In this document: positions 1-13,012 of the stretch, piece by piece
Position numbering within the stretch: position 1 is the stretch's first letter
Layout: every line of letters begins with the position of its first letter
Origin: Zopfochytrium polystomum
Lineage: Eukaryota; Chytridiomycota; Chytridiomycetes; Chytridiales; Chytridiaceae
NCBI GenBank assembly: GCA_025765615.1
Contig: JAIVFJ010000065.1
Location: 62,001 to 126,000 of the forward strand
Direction of reading: 5' to 3'
DNA: 64,000 bases
The notes under the pieces: generated by a model
Seen by the model: the letters and a program-made list of their open reading frames with translations, nothing else
What the model was told of the DNA's origin: nothing
Database searches by the model: none
Translations under genes and position numbers: made by a program

Positions 1-2246
1 CATTCGCTTCCGCTGATAGATAGTGAAGGCGATGAGACCTAGTACCACTTTTGCAAGGCAGATAATAAGAGTCTGGCGGTATGACTCGATTATAAACATT
101 TGTGTGACTGTCGTCACGCTAACTACTATCACAATAATAGCTGCGGTGTAGCCGATGAGAGGTCCTGGATTCCAAGGTCGCCTGAAGGAATTTTCGAAAT
201 GAAGGAATTATTGAAATAACTTTTGAGTAGATTTTTGCTTCCAACAGAACAGGCCACCTACTTTAGCCTTGGGCACGCCATGCGCAAGCGGATGTAAGCA
301 GCTGCGGTGATTATGTAGGCCACCATTCCATACAATATGGAGCCATTCAACAGAGCTTCGGTCAAATTACTACCGTGTTCTGCAAGATGAGAGGAATTAA
401 GCCAGTCGTAACCAAAGCATTCCGTTTTTCTTACGAAGCTGAATAATAATCTTAGGAGGGAGGAATAGTCACAGACCGTTAGTTTGGACGTGAAAACTTT
501 ACGAATTCTTACAGCAATTCCAATTATCATCGCGATTGTGACACTCAAAGAGCCGATGGGAACTTTCGTTCGACTCCACGTAATGGACAACTGTGATGGA
601 AAATAGCTTTCCAATAATAAGTGTAAGCTGAACGTGCTTGCTCCGCGCCCCTCCCCCCCACGTAATGAAGACGCACCCCGCTTTCGACAATGAGTACAGC
701 TGTCTTGAGCAGGCGTAAGAGTACAACAGAATTCTTTGAACTTTGGTTTAGTACGGTTTTCATTGAAGAAAAAAATTTCCTTGCATACGTCCATATCGTG
801 CTGGGAAGGAATAATGAACCCGTGGCGAACCTTCCTAATGGACTGTATCGATCTATACTCCAAGTCGCCAGGAAACTTTCCAGGTTCGGATCATCGGCAC
901 TTTTCAGAGGAATTACTGCAGAATGCTCCATCAGCGCCCATACCCGAAACAGTTAAGTGCTGGAAGCGAACTTACTTCCCGGGGGAAGCGCTGGGTTCAC
1001 ACTAACAACAAGCGACGCGCAAGCCACCATAGTCATCATCGCATGCATAGCACAGTTTGGAGAGTGCTCTATAAAATCCATTGATTCTTCAGCGCACAAC
1101 GGCGCGCCTTCGATTCCGAGAAAAATCCACATGGCCGCGGGAAGAGACTTCAGCACTCCATCTAGGCCTGTGGGAAACATCGCCTCAGTGAGATCGACGG
1201 CGGCGTGCAACGAAGTGTCCGACTTGATGACTTCTTCCTGGTGGATGGCTACACCAACCGGACTAAATGCGACGGCTGCACTTTGCTTAAGGGCTGTTCC
1301 ATTGTTTATGAACAAACCCCATCGAAGTGGATCGAATGCTGACAAAGATCCGAAGATCGTCACCAACAGGGCCGCGACATTGAGGGCGAAGAGGATGTTT
1401 GATACGCGAAAAACCACTCGGACTCCTGCTACATGTGCACCAGCTACAATCGCAATCGTGACAGGCCAGAAAAATGGTGCGTAACGATCATCGGCTGAAG
1501 TCATCTGAAGTCGCAGTTTAGTCACCTGCAAAACCCCGGTAAACCACTGTAAACCCAACGCTCACATCACAGAAAATCTGCCCGGAGAGCTGGAGCGCAT
1601 TTGCGGCGTACAAAATGTACTCCCAGCTTTCGCACGTGCCGACAATATAGCCAATATAGGGTCCTTCCAAATCCAATTAAAAAAGACGTGGGGGGGGGGG
1701 GGGGGGGGCAGAGTTACCAAAGGCAGCGCGACAAAATGTAGCCATGCCCCCCGTGAATGGGAGCATTACCATGAGCTCCGAGATTATTGTTATAAGGCTT
1801 GTGTACTTGCGGACGTTTTGAACTGGGTCAGTTGTCTGTGAAGAAAGTGCACACTCTTACCATAAGAGCTGCGATTGCTGCTGCCGCACCCAAGCTGCCC
1901 CAACCGTAATCAAGGCCAACATTCCAGGCGTTGGACAGGCCTACAGATCTTGCGTTACTCGGATTCGCAACAACCTCGCCATCTTCTTTCGCGTACCCAG
2001 ACAAATCATGAGCCCCGCGAAGAAACCGTACATACTCCACGGGCCGACCGCGTTTGATCGTAGGACGCGCTCAGCAAGAAATTCAGTGTTCACGTTTTTG
2101 AACTCGCACGCCTGTTCCCGAAACACGTAAAAGAAACTTTCCGTCTCTGCCGCATCTTCCGACGCTTGGGCCTGAGGTGCAGGCGGGGAGCACGGTTCGT
2201 TCTGGCTGTGGTCTGGTGCCACGGCATTTGCGCCAGTGGTAGCCAT
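1..2246 (-). CDS. APC-family amino-acid/ethanolamine-type permease, 3' end outside window
   Basis: Multi-pass plasma-membrane transporter of the APC superfamily, probably importing amino acids or an amine such as ethanolamine. The start is ATG at 2246. Exons joined by splice signals give the family blocks in order: AVGPWSMYGFFAGL (TM1), then after an intron (1941-1996) SNAWNVGLDYGWGSLG, then after an intron (1806-1860) SELMVMLPFTGG, then after an intron (1664-1717) GPYIGYIVG, then after an intron (1505-1565) the long exon 957-1504 with IFLGIEGAPLCAEES. Further exons hold SRQLYSLSKAG, an intron at 607-676, and YFPSQLS. The last exon (1-182) begins RPWNPGPLIGYTAA, a typical late TM region, and stays open at base 1. 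One intron carries a run of 19 G (1690-1708). The exon chain between about 340 and 520 is uncertain. Family assignment is firm; the substrate is inferred. Confidence 0.83.
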
Positions 2247-2553
2247 CAGCGTTCAGGAATTTTCTTCTTCGTCACTTTCAAACTTCCAAATGTTCATTAT
2301 CAATTCCTCGCCGGGTCTCGGCGTGACAAATCGTCGTCATAAAAAACTAACAAGCCAAAACGAAAAGTTGTAATCTCATACCAAAAAATGAGAGCCACCA
2401 AATGAAATTGCCATACTTGAGACCAATGGTAGACGTCGAAGTACAGTATGGAAACAAATGAGCAATTGCAATTGCAATTGGACCATGTCTTGAATTATTA
2501 GTTACAAATCAAACTGCACCCCCAGCCCCTTTCGGCTCTTCCACTGTATCAAT
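2247..2553. other. Intergenic, about 300 bp
   Basis: AT-rich spacer between the start of the permease gene and the stop of the next minus-strand gene. It should hold the permease promoter and the 3' end of the upstream gene. A short CAATTG-type repeat lies near 2463-2480. No coding signal was seen. Confidence 0.5.
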
Positions 2554-5500
2554 TCAACCTTTAAAAGCCTTCAGCAGCCCAACCAGTTTCCCTTCGACGC
2601 GCTTTGGAACAAATCCTGTCACGTGCAGAAGGCCCTCTTTCGTCTTCCCTGCACAAGCTGGATAACTAGTTGGTAATATGAAGTGTTGGTGTAACGAACA
2701 AACTCACATTTAACGACAGCAAGCGCAGCATCAACCGGGTCAGACTCCACAGGGAGATTAACTGGAGTAGAGTTCGTAAGGTGAAGCGTGATGCGCGCCG
2801 AGCACATTACCAGGGTTTGAGCAATGCTGGTTTCTCACTAGCACTTGACATAGTCGAGGGGCAAAGTCATTGTTGAGTACAACGACGTTGCCAATCTTCG
2901 AAAAGTCTTGGCTCTGGAGAGCATTCGCGACACTGAATTCGTTAAATTGAACGGCTGTAGTCTGAGTTAGTTACCGAAGAAGCCTCAAAATCAGAGTACC
3001 TTTTACTTCCGTGTGCCTCTCCAAAACATCCCAAACCGGCTTCATATGCTTCTCGACAATTTTTGATGGTTCCTTGCTGTCGAACTTATCAACCAGCACA
3101 AGGACACCTCGCCTTAGATTAGGATGCAATTCGCTGCTGGCTCCACCATATACCGTGCGCATCAGCGCATCGCAAAAGAGCGTTGCCTTTGAAGGGCCAC
3201 CCTCTTCAAACTGGAACTTTAACTTCTTGAGCTTTGAGCCCTCCATTCCCTTCTTCCGGGTGACGCAAGCGTGAACGATCGCTTCATCGCCGTCTTGCTC
3301 GCATCGGAGCACACGACGAAGCTCGATTGGAAAGAAGTGCTTGGCTGGTTTGCCTGTGGAAGTTCAACGAAGTGCACAAACATTTCAGGCTGCAAACCTT
3401 TTTCCGTGCAGTGCAGCTCAAAGTGCTCTACCCTGATTTCGCACTTAGTGCCCTTCAAAAGGACTTTTCCTGACATCTGCGACTTACTGTCAATATATCA
3501 AGGTAAATGTGAATTAAATGAGCTGTGATTTACCATCTCTGCTGTTACTGTGCTTACTGCGTTGTCCGCAGGAAGGGTTTTTGCAGCTACTTGGACTGGA
3601 CTTGCCATCGTCGTTGACTCCATGCTGGCAGCAGAACTTGTTTTCGATATCGTTGATACCGCCCCTTTTTTCTTGAAAAGACTGACCATCCCTGCCACCG
3701 AAGGTCCTTTCGCAGCACTGGGTCTCTCCGCTGAGGAAGCCCTCTCATGCGCACTGCTCCCCTCTGGCTCTTGGGCGGCCTTTGCTGCCAATCTCGCGCG
3801 TTCTTTTTCTGCTGGTGACAACAGTATAGCTGGCGGCGGCGCTTTGGCAGGTGTGCTGCCTTCCGGTTTTTCTGTCGGAGGGTCGGCTGCTGCTGAATGG
3901 GCTACAGGCCGCGCTTCGGCTTGAACATGTACAAGCACGTTGAGTGGAAGTTCGCTGCCATCCACTGCCTTTGGTGGCGTTTCTGGTTCCGTACGTGTTT
4001 TGGGAATCGACGAAGTTGACTTGATTATGTCATTCCCTTCTTTCTGCTCCATCTTAGCCATGTCCATAGCGTTCAGGAAATGAGCTTTTCCCCGTTTTGC
4101 GTTCGTGAAGAGTGACTCCGTTGATTTTTTCGGCTCCGTCTCGTTGAGTTGATGGAAGCTACGTTCTCTCTGATGATTGTGTTCATGATCGGTTTGTTTC
4201 TGATCTCCGGCACCACAGCTTGCATCCTCCCCAACGGAGGCAGTTGTCTCAGCAGGACCTGCCATCTTTATGTCATCCGTTTTATCTACTGTTCCTGTGG
4301 TATGCGCCTGAACTTCTTGCTTCAACTCCAACGTGTGGCTGTCAATAATCGTCCATGATTTCTCCCGGGATTCTGTGTCCTCGCAATTTCTACTTTGGAC
4401 GGCGGCTACCTCTGCCCCTCCGTTTACGTTACTGTTTTCGACTTTCGTTGTGGTCTGTCCGTTGGATGCCGTGGCTTCACTATTTGCAGTGGTTCTTTCG
4501 GTTAAAGGCCCCGAAAATGGCAAGTTCTCTTCTGCACCAGCCATGTTTGGCGGCGTGAGGGCCGTAACAGCCTCGTCCTGATTTCTCTGCACGTCGCGGG
4601 GTTGTGTCAACTGTTCCGTAAGTTCCGCCTCCTGCGTGCGGAAAGATCCATCTTGTTGCTTTTGAATGTGCTTTCCGTCGTCGCCATCATTGGTGTGTGC
4701 AAGACTTGATTCGCTTCCTTCAGAAGGCGGATCATCTTTCGCAATTTCAAGTTGCTCTTTTGGAGGGTCTTCAGCAACGTCTTGTTTTTCTCCTATAACG
4801 CTATCTTTCCCATCAGAATCTTCCAAAAGAGTATCTGCCAAAATTGAGGGCGCTCTGTGCCGAACTGTTTCGTCAGCTGGTTCGCTCTCTACTTCCTTCT
4901 TGCGTTTTGAATTTTCAGGCACTTCGACCGGTGGCAATTTTTCGGACGAAAGATCGTGAACCGACGTTTGATTAAGCAGACTTTGCTGGGAAGGCCCCTT
5001 GGTCCTTTCATCAATACCAGCTGCCCAAGATGTCTTGATCGGTGCCACTTCTGAGCGATTGGCTGACGTCCTTCCACGATCCAAGGCGGCAGGATGCTTT
5101 TTTGTCGAATTCAAATCCGACTTCGCTCCAATGCGCAGAGACTTTTGGCTGGAAGGGGAACCCTCATTTTGTTTCGTGGGATGGGATGTCTCATTATCTT
5201 CGCTCACCGCGTGGGCCTTGCCAGTCATGTGCAAAGAGGCCAACGAGGACTTGAATGCACTCGTCCATCCTTTTGCTGATTTGCGTGTGCTACTGCTGGA
5301 TGCGGATCGTACGCTAGACGAACTTCCTTTGGCACCTTCAACCGACTGGAGGGAGACTGGCCGAAGTGAAGTGTTGGATTTGGAACTTGATAAAGCGTTT
5401 TCCGTCTGTTCCACTCTCTCAATAATAAGCGAGGACACCGAGAGGACTGACGGTATCGAGCAACTCAGCTCCGCCTCACAAGGTAACGGTTTGCCAAGTT

Positions 5501-7385
5501 CTTTTACATCTTTACAAGATGTCACTACGTCTGTCTCCTTTGGGCACTCCACAGCGGGGTGTTCAATAGAATTGCTCTGAGATTGATCTTGCAGTGAAAG
5601 TGGAAGGCTGTGAGCGCTATCAACGAACTTTGAGTGGAAACTCTCAAGAACCTGAGATTGGACAGTTTCTGATAGCCTCACAACGTCGGGAACAACCTGC
5701 TCCACGCAATGAGAGGCTTGACAAGCGTCGCTGACCGGTGCGGTGTTGAGTTGAGATGAAAGCGAATCTGACACACACGCTGGCAGACTGTAATCATCTA
5801 CTGCTTGCGACTTTGGCTCTGAAGTCTCAGACTCTGTGTGTGAAAGTTCCAGCGGAGCTGGCTCATCCCACGGATTAGCAAAAGTGGAGCTCACTTCCAC
5901 TTTGGCTGGAGTCATTGGAACTAAATCACTTGGTGTGCCGCAATTCAACTGTTCTGATGATTCTGAACAGGAGGGCGCCTGCTTCTCAGTTTCTGTTACT
6001 GCAGAAGGTACATCGTCGTCTCTGCCCCACGCCGAATACAGAGCCCGCCGTTCCTTTTCGAGCCATCCATCATCTTCCGTATCATCTTCTGCTTTCGAAG
6101 CGTTTTCGTCGGAAGGGCAATTTGATGAAAGAGTTTCAGTGTGCGGGGATTTCGGGCCAACAGAGCCTCTGGAGCCAAGGGCACCGCTGGGCGTTGGCAA
6201 ATCAGTTTGACGCGAAAACACTGACTCCGACTGTAGCTTCCCCCTGGATGGTAAATCAACACCGAATTCCACTGTGTCGTCTTGGTCGACAACTGCCGGG
6301 AGCTCTGAAAGAAGAGGGGAGCGATACTCGACTGGTGCCATGCTTGTGAGCGCTATTCTGGCCCTAATGAGCCCAGCGGGACTTCCGGCCTGCCCGTCTG
6401 CTCGCCCGCCAATCATGACAACATTGCCGATGTTAACTTCACGAGGGAAGTGCTCAATTGTTCGTTCTCGTTCCCTCGCACCGTCCATGGAGAGCTGCGC
6501 AGTAGCTTTGGTCCAGCTCGGAATTTCTCCCGAAGCCACCTTGTCCTCCAGTACTCCCCGTCCACGGAAGCTGAGCCCCGATCGCCGAATTTTTGGTCGT
6601 GTCGACCAATCCACACTTCGAGAGTACCTCAATGTCAGACTTCTTCCATACTCCTCGTTTGCTCGAATCATCTCTCCGCAATTTTCGCGGGCGCGCTCGA
6701 TTTGCGCCTCAGTCGCCGATGCGACGGTGTTTTTCCATGTACTCGCGCGGATAGTTCGCGAAAACGTGGGTGGAAGTGCCTTATGGCGAGACATGTGGTA
6801 AACTGGTTCGTCGGACGGACTCTGTAGCCAGGCTTTTGGTAGTGGCTTTAACTGCTCCAAAACTGCCGGAGCGATGATTTCCATCCCATCTTCGGTGAGT
6901 ATCACCACACGCTCGTCGCCTCTGTTTACTGAAGAAATTTCGTCCTTTTGAGGCTCTTTTGGCTTCTTATCGTGGTCTCTTTTTATCTGTTGTTTACTTT
7001 TCGGTAAGGCTGGCGGCGAATGTGCGCTTTACCTGGTTATCTACGATATCTGCCTGATGCATGTGGTATGGAGACAGTGACCGAGAGCGAAATTTAGGCG
7101 CTGACTTTGGTTCAAGAAGAAAACTGTTGAATCGGCTCTCTGAAGCGTAAGCTCTTCGACCATTTGGGCCTTCCGGTCTGTTGGCCAGCTCTTCAATTGG
7201 ATCAACGTAAATTGCACGTGGAATGAAGTCTTTGTCGTAGTCATTCGGTTTCGTTGGGCTCTACAAAGACATCAGCCCCTGCTGGGACCACAACTTCTAA
7301 TACACGCCACTACCTGCACTGTCGGCTCCGCGATTGCTACGGTGTGTTGTTGGGGCTGGGTTTGCCCCGAGGGTAACGCTGGCAT
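2554..7385 (-). CDS. Large low-complexity protein with C-terminal degenerate sphingosine/DAG-kinase-like region
   Basis: The first ATG I can defend is at 7385 (MPALPSGQTQP). An intron (about 7261-7313) leads to PIEELANRPEGP, and another (about 6979-7026) to the 1.1-kb-codon exon reaching about 3538. That exon is Ser/Glu/Pro-rich and largely disordered. Its last codon ATG is followed by GTAAAT and, 57 nt on, by CAG and the in-frame MSGKVLLKGTKCEIR. The tail therefore appears fused to the same protein, not a separate gene. The tail resembles the N-terminal part of sphingosine kinases: a PH-like stretch (IVHACVTRKKG), a strand (GVLVLVDKFDSKEPSKI) where kinases have VNPxxGK, IGNVVVLNND where kinases have the SGDG loop, then DPVDAALAVVK. 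The phosphate-binding and catalytic glycines are absent. Stop at 2554-2556. A reading-frame change near 2790 is an unresolved intron or frameshift. Kinase homology is inferred by eye. Confidence 0.5.
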
Positions 7386-7481
7386 CACAGTGAAGAGGGA
7401 CTACAGAAAGGTAGAAATTCTAGAAGAATTTTCTTCCACTAGCAACGGGCTTTGCTGCATTCTTGCGTTGACACGAAACCA

Positions 7482-9350
7482 TCAATCTGTTGGATTACGT
7501 TCACCACCTTTCTCTCGAATATGCGCAGCGACAGCCCGCAAAATTCGGGCAGTTCGCTCGAGTACGATTGGCTGACGGGATGGTATCGGCCCGTCATCGA
7601 ACTTTGCAGATAGGCGCGGCTTCCTCCAAGCCCAATGACGTTTCTGTAGATCCCAACACAATTTGAGTGATCCTTCTTGGCTTTCGTTGCCAGGCAGCTC
7701 CACTTCGGGTACTGCAGCGCACACCTCCACCAAACACGCCGTCACGTCATCGACCGCACCACGCAAAACAGCAAAGTTGCACAGCGATGCTGCTGCAACG
7801 GGGAGGGCAGTTCGGCAGAATTCTTTTTGAGTTGCGGAGGCCACTGAGCGCGGCAGTGTCTCATATTCTTTGTGTGCACTACCATCGGAGAGGTCCAAAT
7901 CGAGCCCCGCTTCGACTGCTAACGGAGGACCTTTAACTCCGCCAGTGGTCTCCTGCTCAGTTAGATCTGGTGGACATGAAAGAAGCAACTTCAAATGTTC
8001 TGTAGAGCAAACATCATGCCGATCTTGGCGCCGAGATCGTGGCCATTTAATGTGAGAAATGGAAAGCTGAGTTGAAGACTCTTGCTTTTCGGTCGTTAGT
8101 TTCGCGACTGCAGAACGGAGGTTGTTGATCGTACAGCAAATCTGGTTCGTTGTCAGGAGGTCTTTGCTGTACGCCTTGAGTAAGAATGACATTTGGGTGA
8201 TGTTGGACTTACATTCCGTCGCTTAGAAGTGCAAAGACCAGGCTACTAGCGTGAGTCTTTTCAAGGAGGTTCACGATGTCAAAACAATAAACTGTGGTTC
8301 GCCGGAAAATGAAGCCATCATGGTTGAGGTTGCCGATAGTATTCGTCATGCCTAGCTTAAACGCGCTGTTTGGGCTTCGAATAGTCCCATTGTTGGGTCC
8401 GACCGTTTGAGGTGTGGAAGCTTCGAGGTGAGTGCCCACTCGCCATGCGCTCCCAGAAGCTGGGGGGTTTGCCTTGAACGAAGCTTTCGCCATTTGTGTT
8501 AGGGTTGCGAGATCAGACTTCACCGAACGATGAGTCTGCCCTTCCCTATTGATGGTGTTAGAAATGACAAAACGTCGTTGCCTTAAACCACCTTACAGCG
8601 TACGGAAAGCGACCTAGGGTATCTTCGTAGGAGCAAAAATGGAAATCGTCATCTTCTGGTCTTTTCCAAACTTTTAAAGGGTCTCCTGAGGACGAGTCGG
8701 CAATCATAATCGCGGAATCTCCAATGTTGCAGCACCAAACAGTCGAATGCCAAACGAGGCAAAGCACCAATGTAGATCCATTTTCAAGGCAGATCTTTCT
8801 GTTCCTACCTACGAGAGAGTGAGTATTTGGCTCAAAGGTCCATAAGACAACCGGCAATAGCGTCCGTTAAGGTATCATTCAACTGCTCGAAGCTCTCAGA
8901 GACTGCTTCAATGACTCGGAAATAATCGTCACTCCCTCCAGGCTTGAGGTGTTCAAGGGCTTTCTCCACTCCCATGACAAAAAGTTTCTCCACACACATC
9001 GGAAGGAGTTCTCTAACGAGGGTCTGGAAAATTTCAGAAGGGCTGCTATCTGGACTGTCGAATTGAACACCCGATGGTCGGGAAGATTCTCCGTGGCCAT
9101 CTGCCACGAAAAAGACAAGGGCTTCCTCAACAAGGGGCCAACCCTCTTGGCGAGAATGCCCTGGGTTTGCATTGGAGTTATCGACTGCAGTGTGGATGAA
9201 TGGAAGAACTGAGCCCGGCAGCGCAAACGTGAACGACGACACGAGGTCCTCATTGATGGAGGCACCGGAGGCAAATACGTGCTTTCGGCCAGGATAAGAG
9301 GCGCAACCGTGAGAAAAGAACGGAATGGTCGCCGCCTGATGACTTCCCAT
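7482..9350 (-). CDS. PP2C-family Ser/Thr protein phosphatase
   Basis: Metal-dependent (Mn/Mg) serine/threonine phosphatase, divergent and probably soluble. ATG at 9350 (MGSHQAATIPFF). Exon 1 carries ASINEDLVSSF and FFVADGHGES, the PP2C metal-ligand motif DGHG. A 47-nt intron (about 8803-8849) with a GTTGTC donor joins to ENGSTLVLC and CCNIGDSAIMI, the family's GDS block. The next exon ends FALLSDGM (SDG motif), and the last exon contains RGAVDDVTACLVEV, matching the DNxT block with Asp kept. All four aspartate motifs remain, so catalytic activity is plausible. The last exon has a long poorly conserved insertion before that block. Stop at 7482. It is divergent from the helicase gene, with only 26 bp between the two start codons. 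Confidence 0.75.
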
Positions 9351-9376
9351 GACAAGGACACAAATTCATTGGAAAC

Positions 9377-12300
9377 ATGAAATCAAGCCGGGGTAAGAAG
9401 GACGACGTCACCAACTTCGCACTTCATCACACTCACCAAAGCCTACCCCCCTCCCCCCCCCTCCACCCACGCACAAACATCCAGTCAACTTCTTTCCTTG
9501 TCCCGGTCTTGCCGGGCCGCTCGCAGCGTGCCTATCTGCGGGTTCTTGCCCATTCAGCCACATTGTGCTCGCCTGTGCCACCTGCACTGTCCTGTGCACC
9601 AGCAAGAAAGCCTTCAAGCAACATTTGAACTCGCGGAGGCATCTCCGCAGATCCTCGGCCAACGCGACTTTGCTGTCCGCCGAGGTGAATGTGCGTCTGG
9701 CTGGTGACCATTCGGCGTCATCCTTTCAGTGTACCATATGCAACAAGTATTTTACATCCGCCGGCCAGAAAGAGATGCACGACCAATCATCAAAGCATCG
9801 TAAATCGATTCGTGCCTTTGCAGTAGTACAGAATGAAATTGCAGGAAAAGTTGCCGTGGATGGAATCGAAATTCTACCCTTATCACTTAATCTGGGAAGG
9901 ATTGACATCGGCGCCACCAAGTCATTCACCTTCGAAGTCCACAACAAAACCAACGAATTGATATCGTTCGTGGAGTGTTCTAATGAGGACTCTGCAGTGG
10001 CTGCACTGACTTGTGGAGCTCTCCATGCTCAAATCACACCAGGTGATTCCCTTGCGCTTTGTTTCGACGCTGTGGGCCGTGAGTTGGGCTATTTCCATCG
10101 GGTGTTGCACTTCAGATTGGAAAAACCCACTGGTGTAGTCGCCTTGAAGCGCACTATCAGTGCCACTATTGGGATGGACGAGAGCGAGCTGAAACCGAAA
10201 ATTCCGTTCAAACGCTTGGACAAGACCCATGATATGCGGAATGGGGCAAAAATCTTGAAAACCGGTGCGATTGACGGTTTGGGGGATCCGACAGCCAAGT
10301 ATCAGAGGAAGTTGCCTCGTTTTGCCGTTCCTGAATATATACGTGAAGCACTCAGCGGCAACTGTGGGAACCCCCTGTCGGTGTTTTCCAATAAACTCAT
10401 TCCTCGCAATCCACGAAAACATTCTCAGTACTCCGCATACTACCATAATTTGCTTTGGGCGGAGGAAGTGCAGCTGGAAACTGACATCCGGCAGTACTCG
10501 ATGTTTTCGGTAGAGCTGAAAGAAAGCCGATCTGGTCGAACGTTTGCATTGCATGTTGATGGGCTCGCCGAGAAGCGGCCGTCCGTTCTCCGAGGAGACT
10601 CAGTGTTCGTCCGAGCGACAGGTCAAACGGGCCCTGTATTCGACGCAAAAGCGGTTAAAGTGGAGCTTGAAACGGTCCACCTTGCAATGCACAAGGCTTT
10701 CCAACAGCAGCATGTCCAGGGGCAACTATATGACATTCAATTTTCAGTTGGTCGCACGCCTTGGCGTAGAATGCACCATGCAATCGCTCTCTGTTCCAAT
10801 TGGGACTTTGCTCGATTCGACTCTCCTTTTTACGATATTCAGCAAAACGTAGCGGAGAGAGCTTTTACAGCGGGGAAAAGGTATTCCGACGCGAAAAGTC
10901 GACCGCTCAAAGCTTTCAATGGACTTGTCGACGACAATGAAGAGCAGCGCCTTGCAGTTGCTATAATTACTGACGGCTTCCATCATCCATTGCCGTTCTT
11001 GCTATTTGGTCCGCCAGGAACTGGAAAGACCTCAACAATTGTTGAGGCAATCAATCAAATCACTCACCTTGATCCCACAACAAAGATCCTTGTCTGCGCT
11101 CCAAGCAATACGGCTGCTGATGTGCTTTTGGAGCGCTTATCGCGAACGAAGGCTCCTGACATTATGTTTCGATTAAACGCATTTTCTCGGAATCAGCCGT
11201 CAACCTTCTCTCTTTTCGAAAAGTACGTGTTTCGCTCATCGGACGGGTTCGACGTGCCAACTCTGGATACGCTGAAGCAGTATCAAATTGTTGTCTCCAC
11301 GTGTGTATCCTCAGCAATTTTGGGTGGCATTGGGATACCAGCAAGTCACTTTACGCACGTTTTTATCGACGAAGCAGGCCAGGCGATGGAGCCTGAGGTT
11401 TTGATCCCTATCGCGACTTTCGGAAACCAGGAGAACACCCGCATTGTTCTTGCGGGAGATCACCGACAGTTAGGCCCAATCGTTCATTCCGCTGTTGCGA
11501 CGCACTTCGGCTTAGGAATTTCACTGTTGGAACGTTTTATGCACTGCCTGAGGCCAGGCGAACCAACTTATTCTCCGATTGTGGCGAAACTTCATTGTCA
11601 GCGGTTGCAACCTCATGTCACCGATTACGATGTAGCCATGTTATGCGCTAGTGTTAAATTGTTGAAGAACTATCGCTCGCACGAAGACATTCTGAAGGTA
11701 CGCCCATTTCTAGCAATCAACAAGGGCTAAAGTGTGTGCCAGACACCAAATGAATTATTCTACGATGGCGAGCTTTTACCATGCGCAGATCCAAAGGTAA
11801 CTCGTCGATACCTGGGCTGGGGCTATCTTCCGAACAAGGAAACTCCCATCCTCTTTGTTCATACGGAAGGAAAAGACGAGCGTGAGGCTCAAAGCCCGTC
11901 GTGGTTCAACACGGTTGAAGTCAAGCGCGTTCTAGAAATTTTAGAGTCCATTAGTGATGATCGCAGCGGGGTTGGCGCTATATCTGGCGAGGAGATCGGA
12001 ATCATTACTCCGTATAATCGTCAGGCACAGAAGTTGCGACAATCTTTGTCGAAGAAGTTCCCCAAAATCATGGTCGGAACTGTAGAGCTCTTCCAAGGTC
12101 AGAGAAAGGCTTGAAACGTTTTTCCATTTACTCCTTTCAATACCCAGGACAAGAAAAAGACATCATTATCCTATCGACCGTTCGATCCAATCCCGATTTC
12201 CTCGCACACGATCAGAAATTCAATCTGGGCTTCCTAAATGACCCGAAAAGGTTTAACGTTGCAGTTACGAGAGCGAGAAGTCTGCTGGTTGTCGTTGGCA

Positions 12301-12590
12301 ATGCAAACATTCTCTCACTCGATCCCTCCTGGTCTGCGTGGATGAAGCATGCGTACAGCCTCAATGCCGCCAAAAACCTTCCGGCATCGGTCGTGGATAG
12401 ATTTAAGAGCGACCTAGTCTCTAGTCCGACGAGTGGCGATATGTCGTCGAAGAGATCAAGTCGAGCCGCCAGCGTCTTTTCCTTCCTGTCCGTTTCGAAG
12501 TCGGAGGCGGAGGAAAAGCTTGTTGTTACCGAGTGTTTGGAAGAGGAGTTCACTTTTTTGAATGAGGCGGAATTTCGAGAGTTTGATTAA
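9377..12590 (+). CDS. MOV10/SDE3-type SF1 RNA helicase with N-terminal C2H2 fingers
   Basis: 5'-3' RNA helicase of the Upf1-like SF1 group, closest to MOV10/Armitage/SDE3, which act in RNA silencing and retroelement control. Proposed start is ATG 9377, an exon of five codons, then an intron from 9393 to 9484 or 9526; no other in-frame ATG precedes the domain. Two C2H2-like fingers follow (CATCTVLC...HLNSRRH and CTICNKYF...HDQSSKH), then a MOV10-like beta-rich region. Walker A GPPGTGKT is at 11008-11031 and the DEAGQ box at 11368-11382. NYRSHEDIL, the GTVELFQGQ motif, VAVTRARS and WSAWMKH are present. Introns are 11698-11742 (45 nt) and 12098-12147 (50 nt). Stop at 12588-12590. All core helicase motifs look intact. 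Helicase identity is firm; the silencing role is inferred. Confidence 0.88.
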
Positions 12591-13012
12591 GGAACGTGGT
12601 CATTTGAATTGCGAAAAAACGAAACATACTTCAACTTCTTGCACATAAATACATGCAGTGTAACCTTTAATGGTCAGCGTCGAGGATTTTCTGATTGATA
12701 CAATGAGGAAAAGCTTACAAAAGTGAACGAATGATGTGCATAACCGCAATTTTTTACGAAGAGATCACCCAGCTTGCAAGCATCTATTGAAACCTCGATT
12801 GATTGAATCCCCTCCCTGGGAACGAAATATAACCACCTCCCGTTTAAGGCCGAAAAATCTGAAAGATACACGACGGAAATCGGGGCAATGCGTTCAACAA
12901 CTCTAGTCACGAAAAGGAGTTTTAAAGGCTTGAAAGAAGCCTCGCTATTGTTGTTTTGGACCGCTGTGGGCAGCCCTTATAGAGCATCGGGGCGGCCTTT
13001 CCGGTTACCAGC
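12591..13012. other. Intergenic between helicase and prominin-like gene
   Basis: Holds the helicase 3' untranslated region and the promoter of the next plus-strand gene. Open frames here start at non-ATG codons and show no conserved block. No RNA gene was seen. Confidence 0.5.

Noticed and set aside
12674..12910. Minus-strand open frame in the helicase/prominin spacer
   Set aside because: It begins at GTG, is 78 codons long, and has no recognisable block or splice support.
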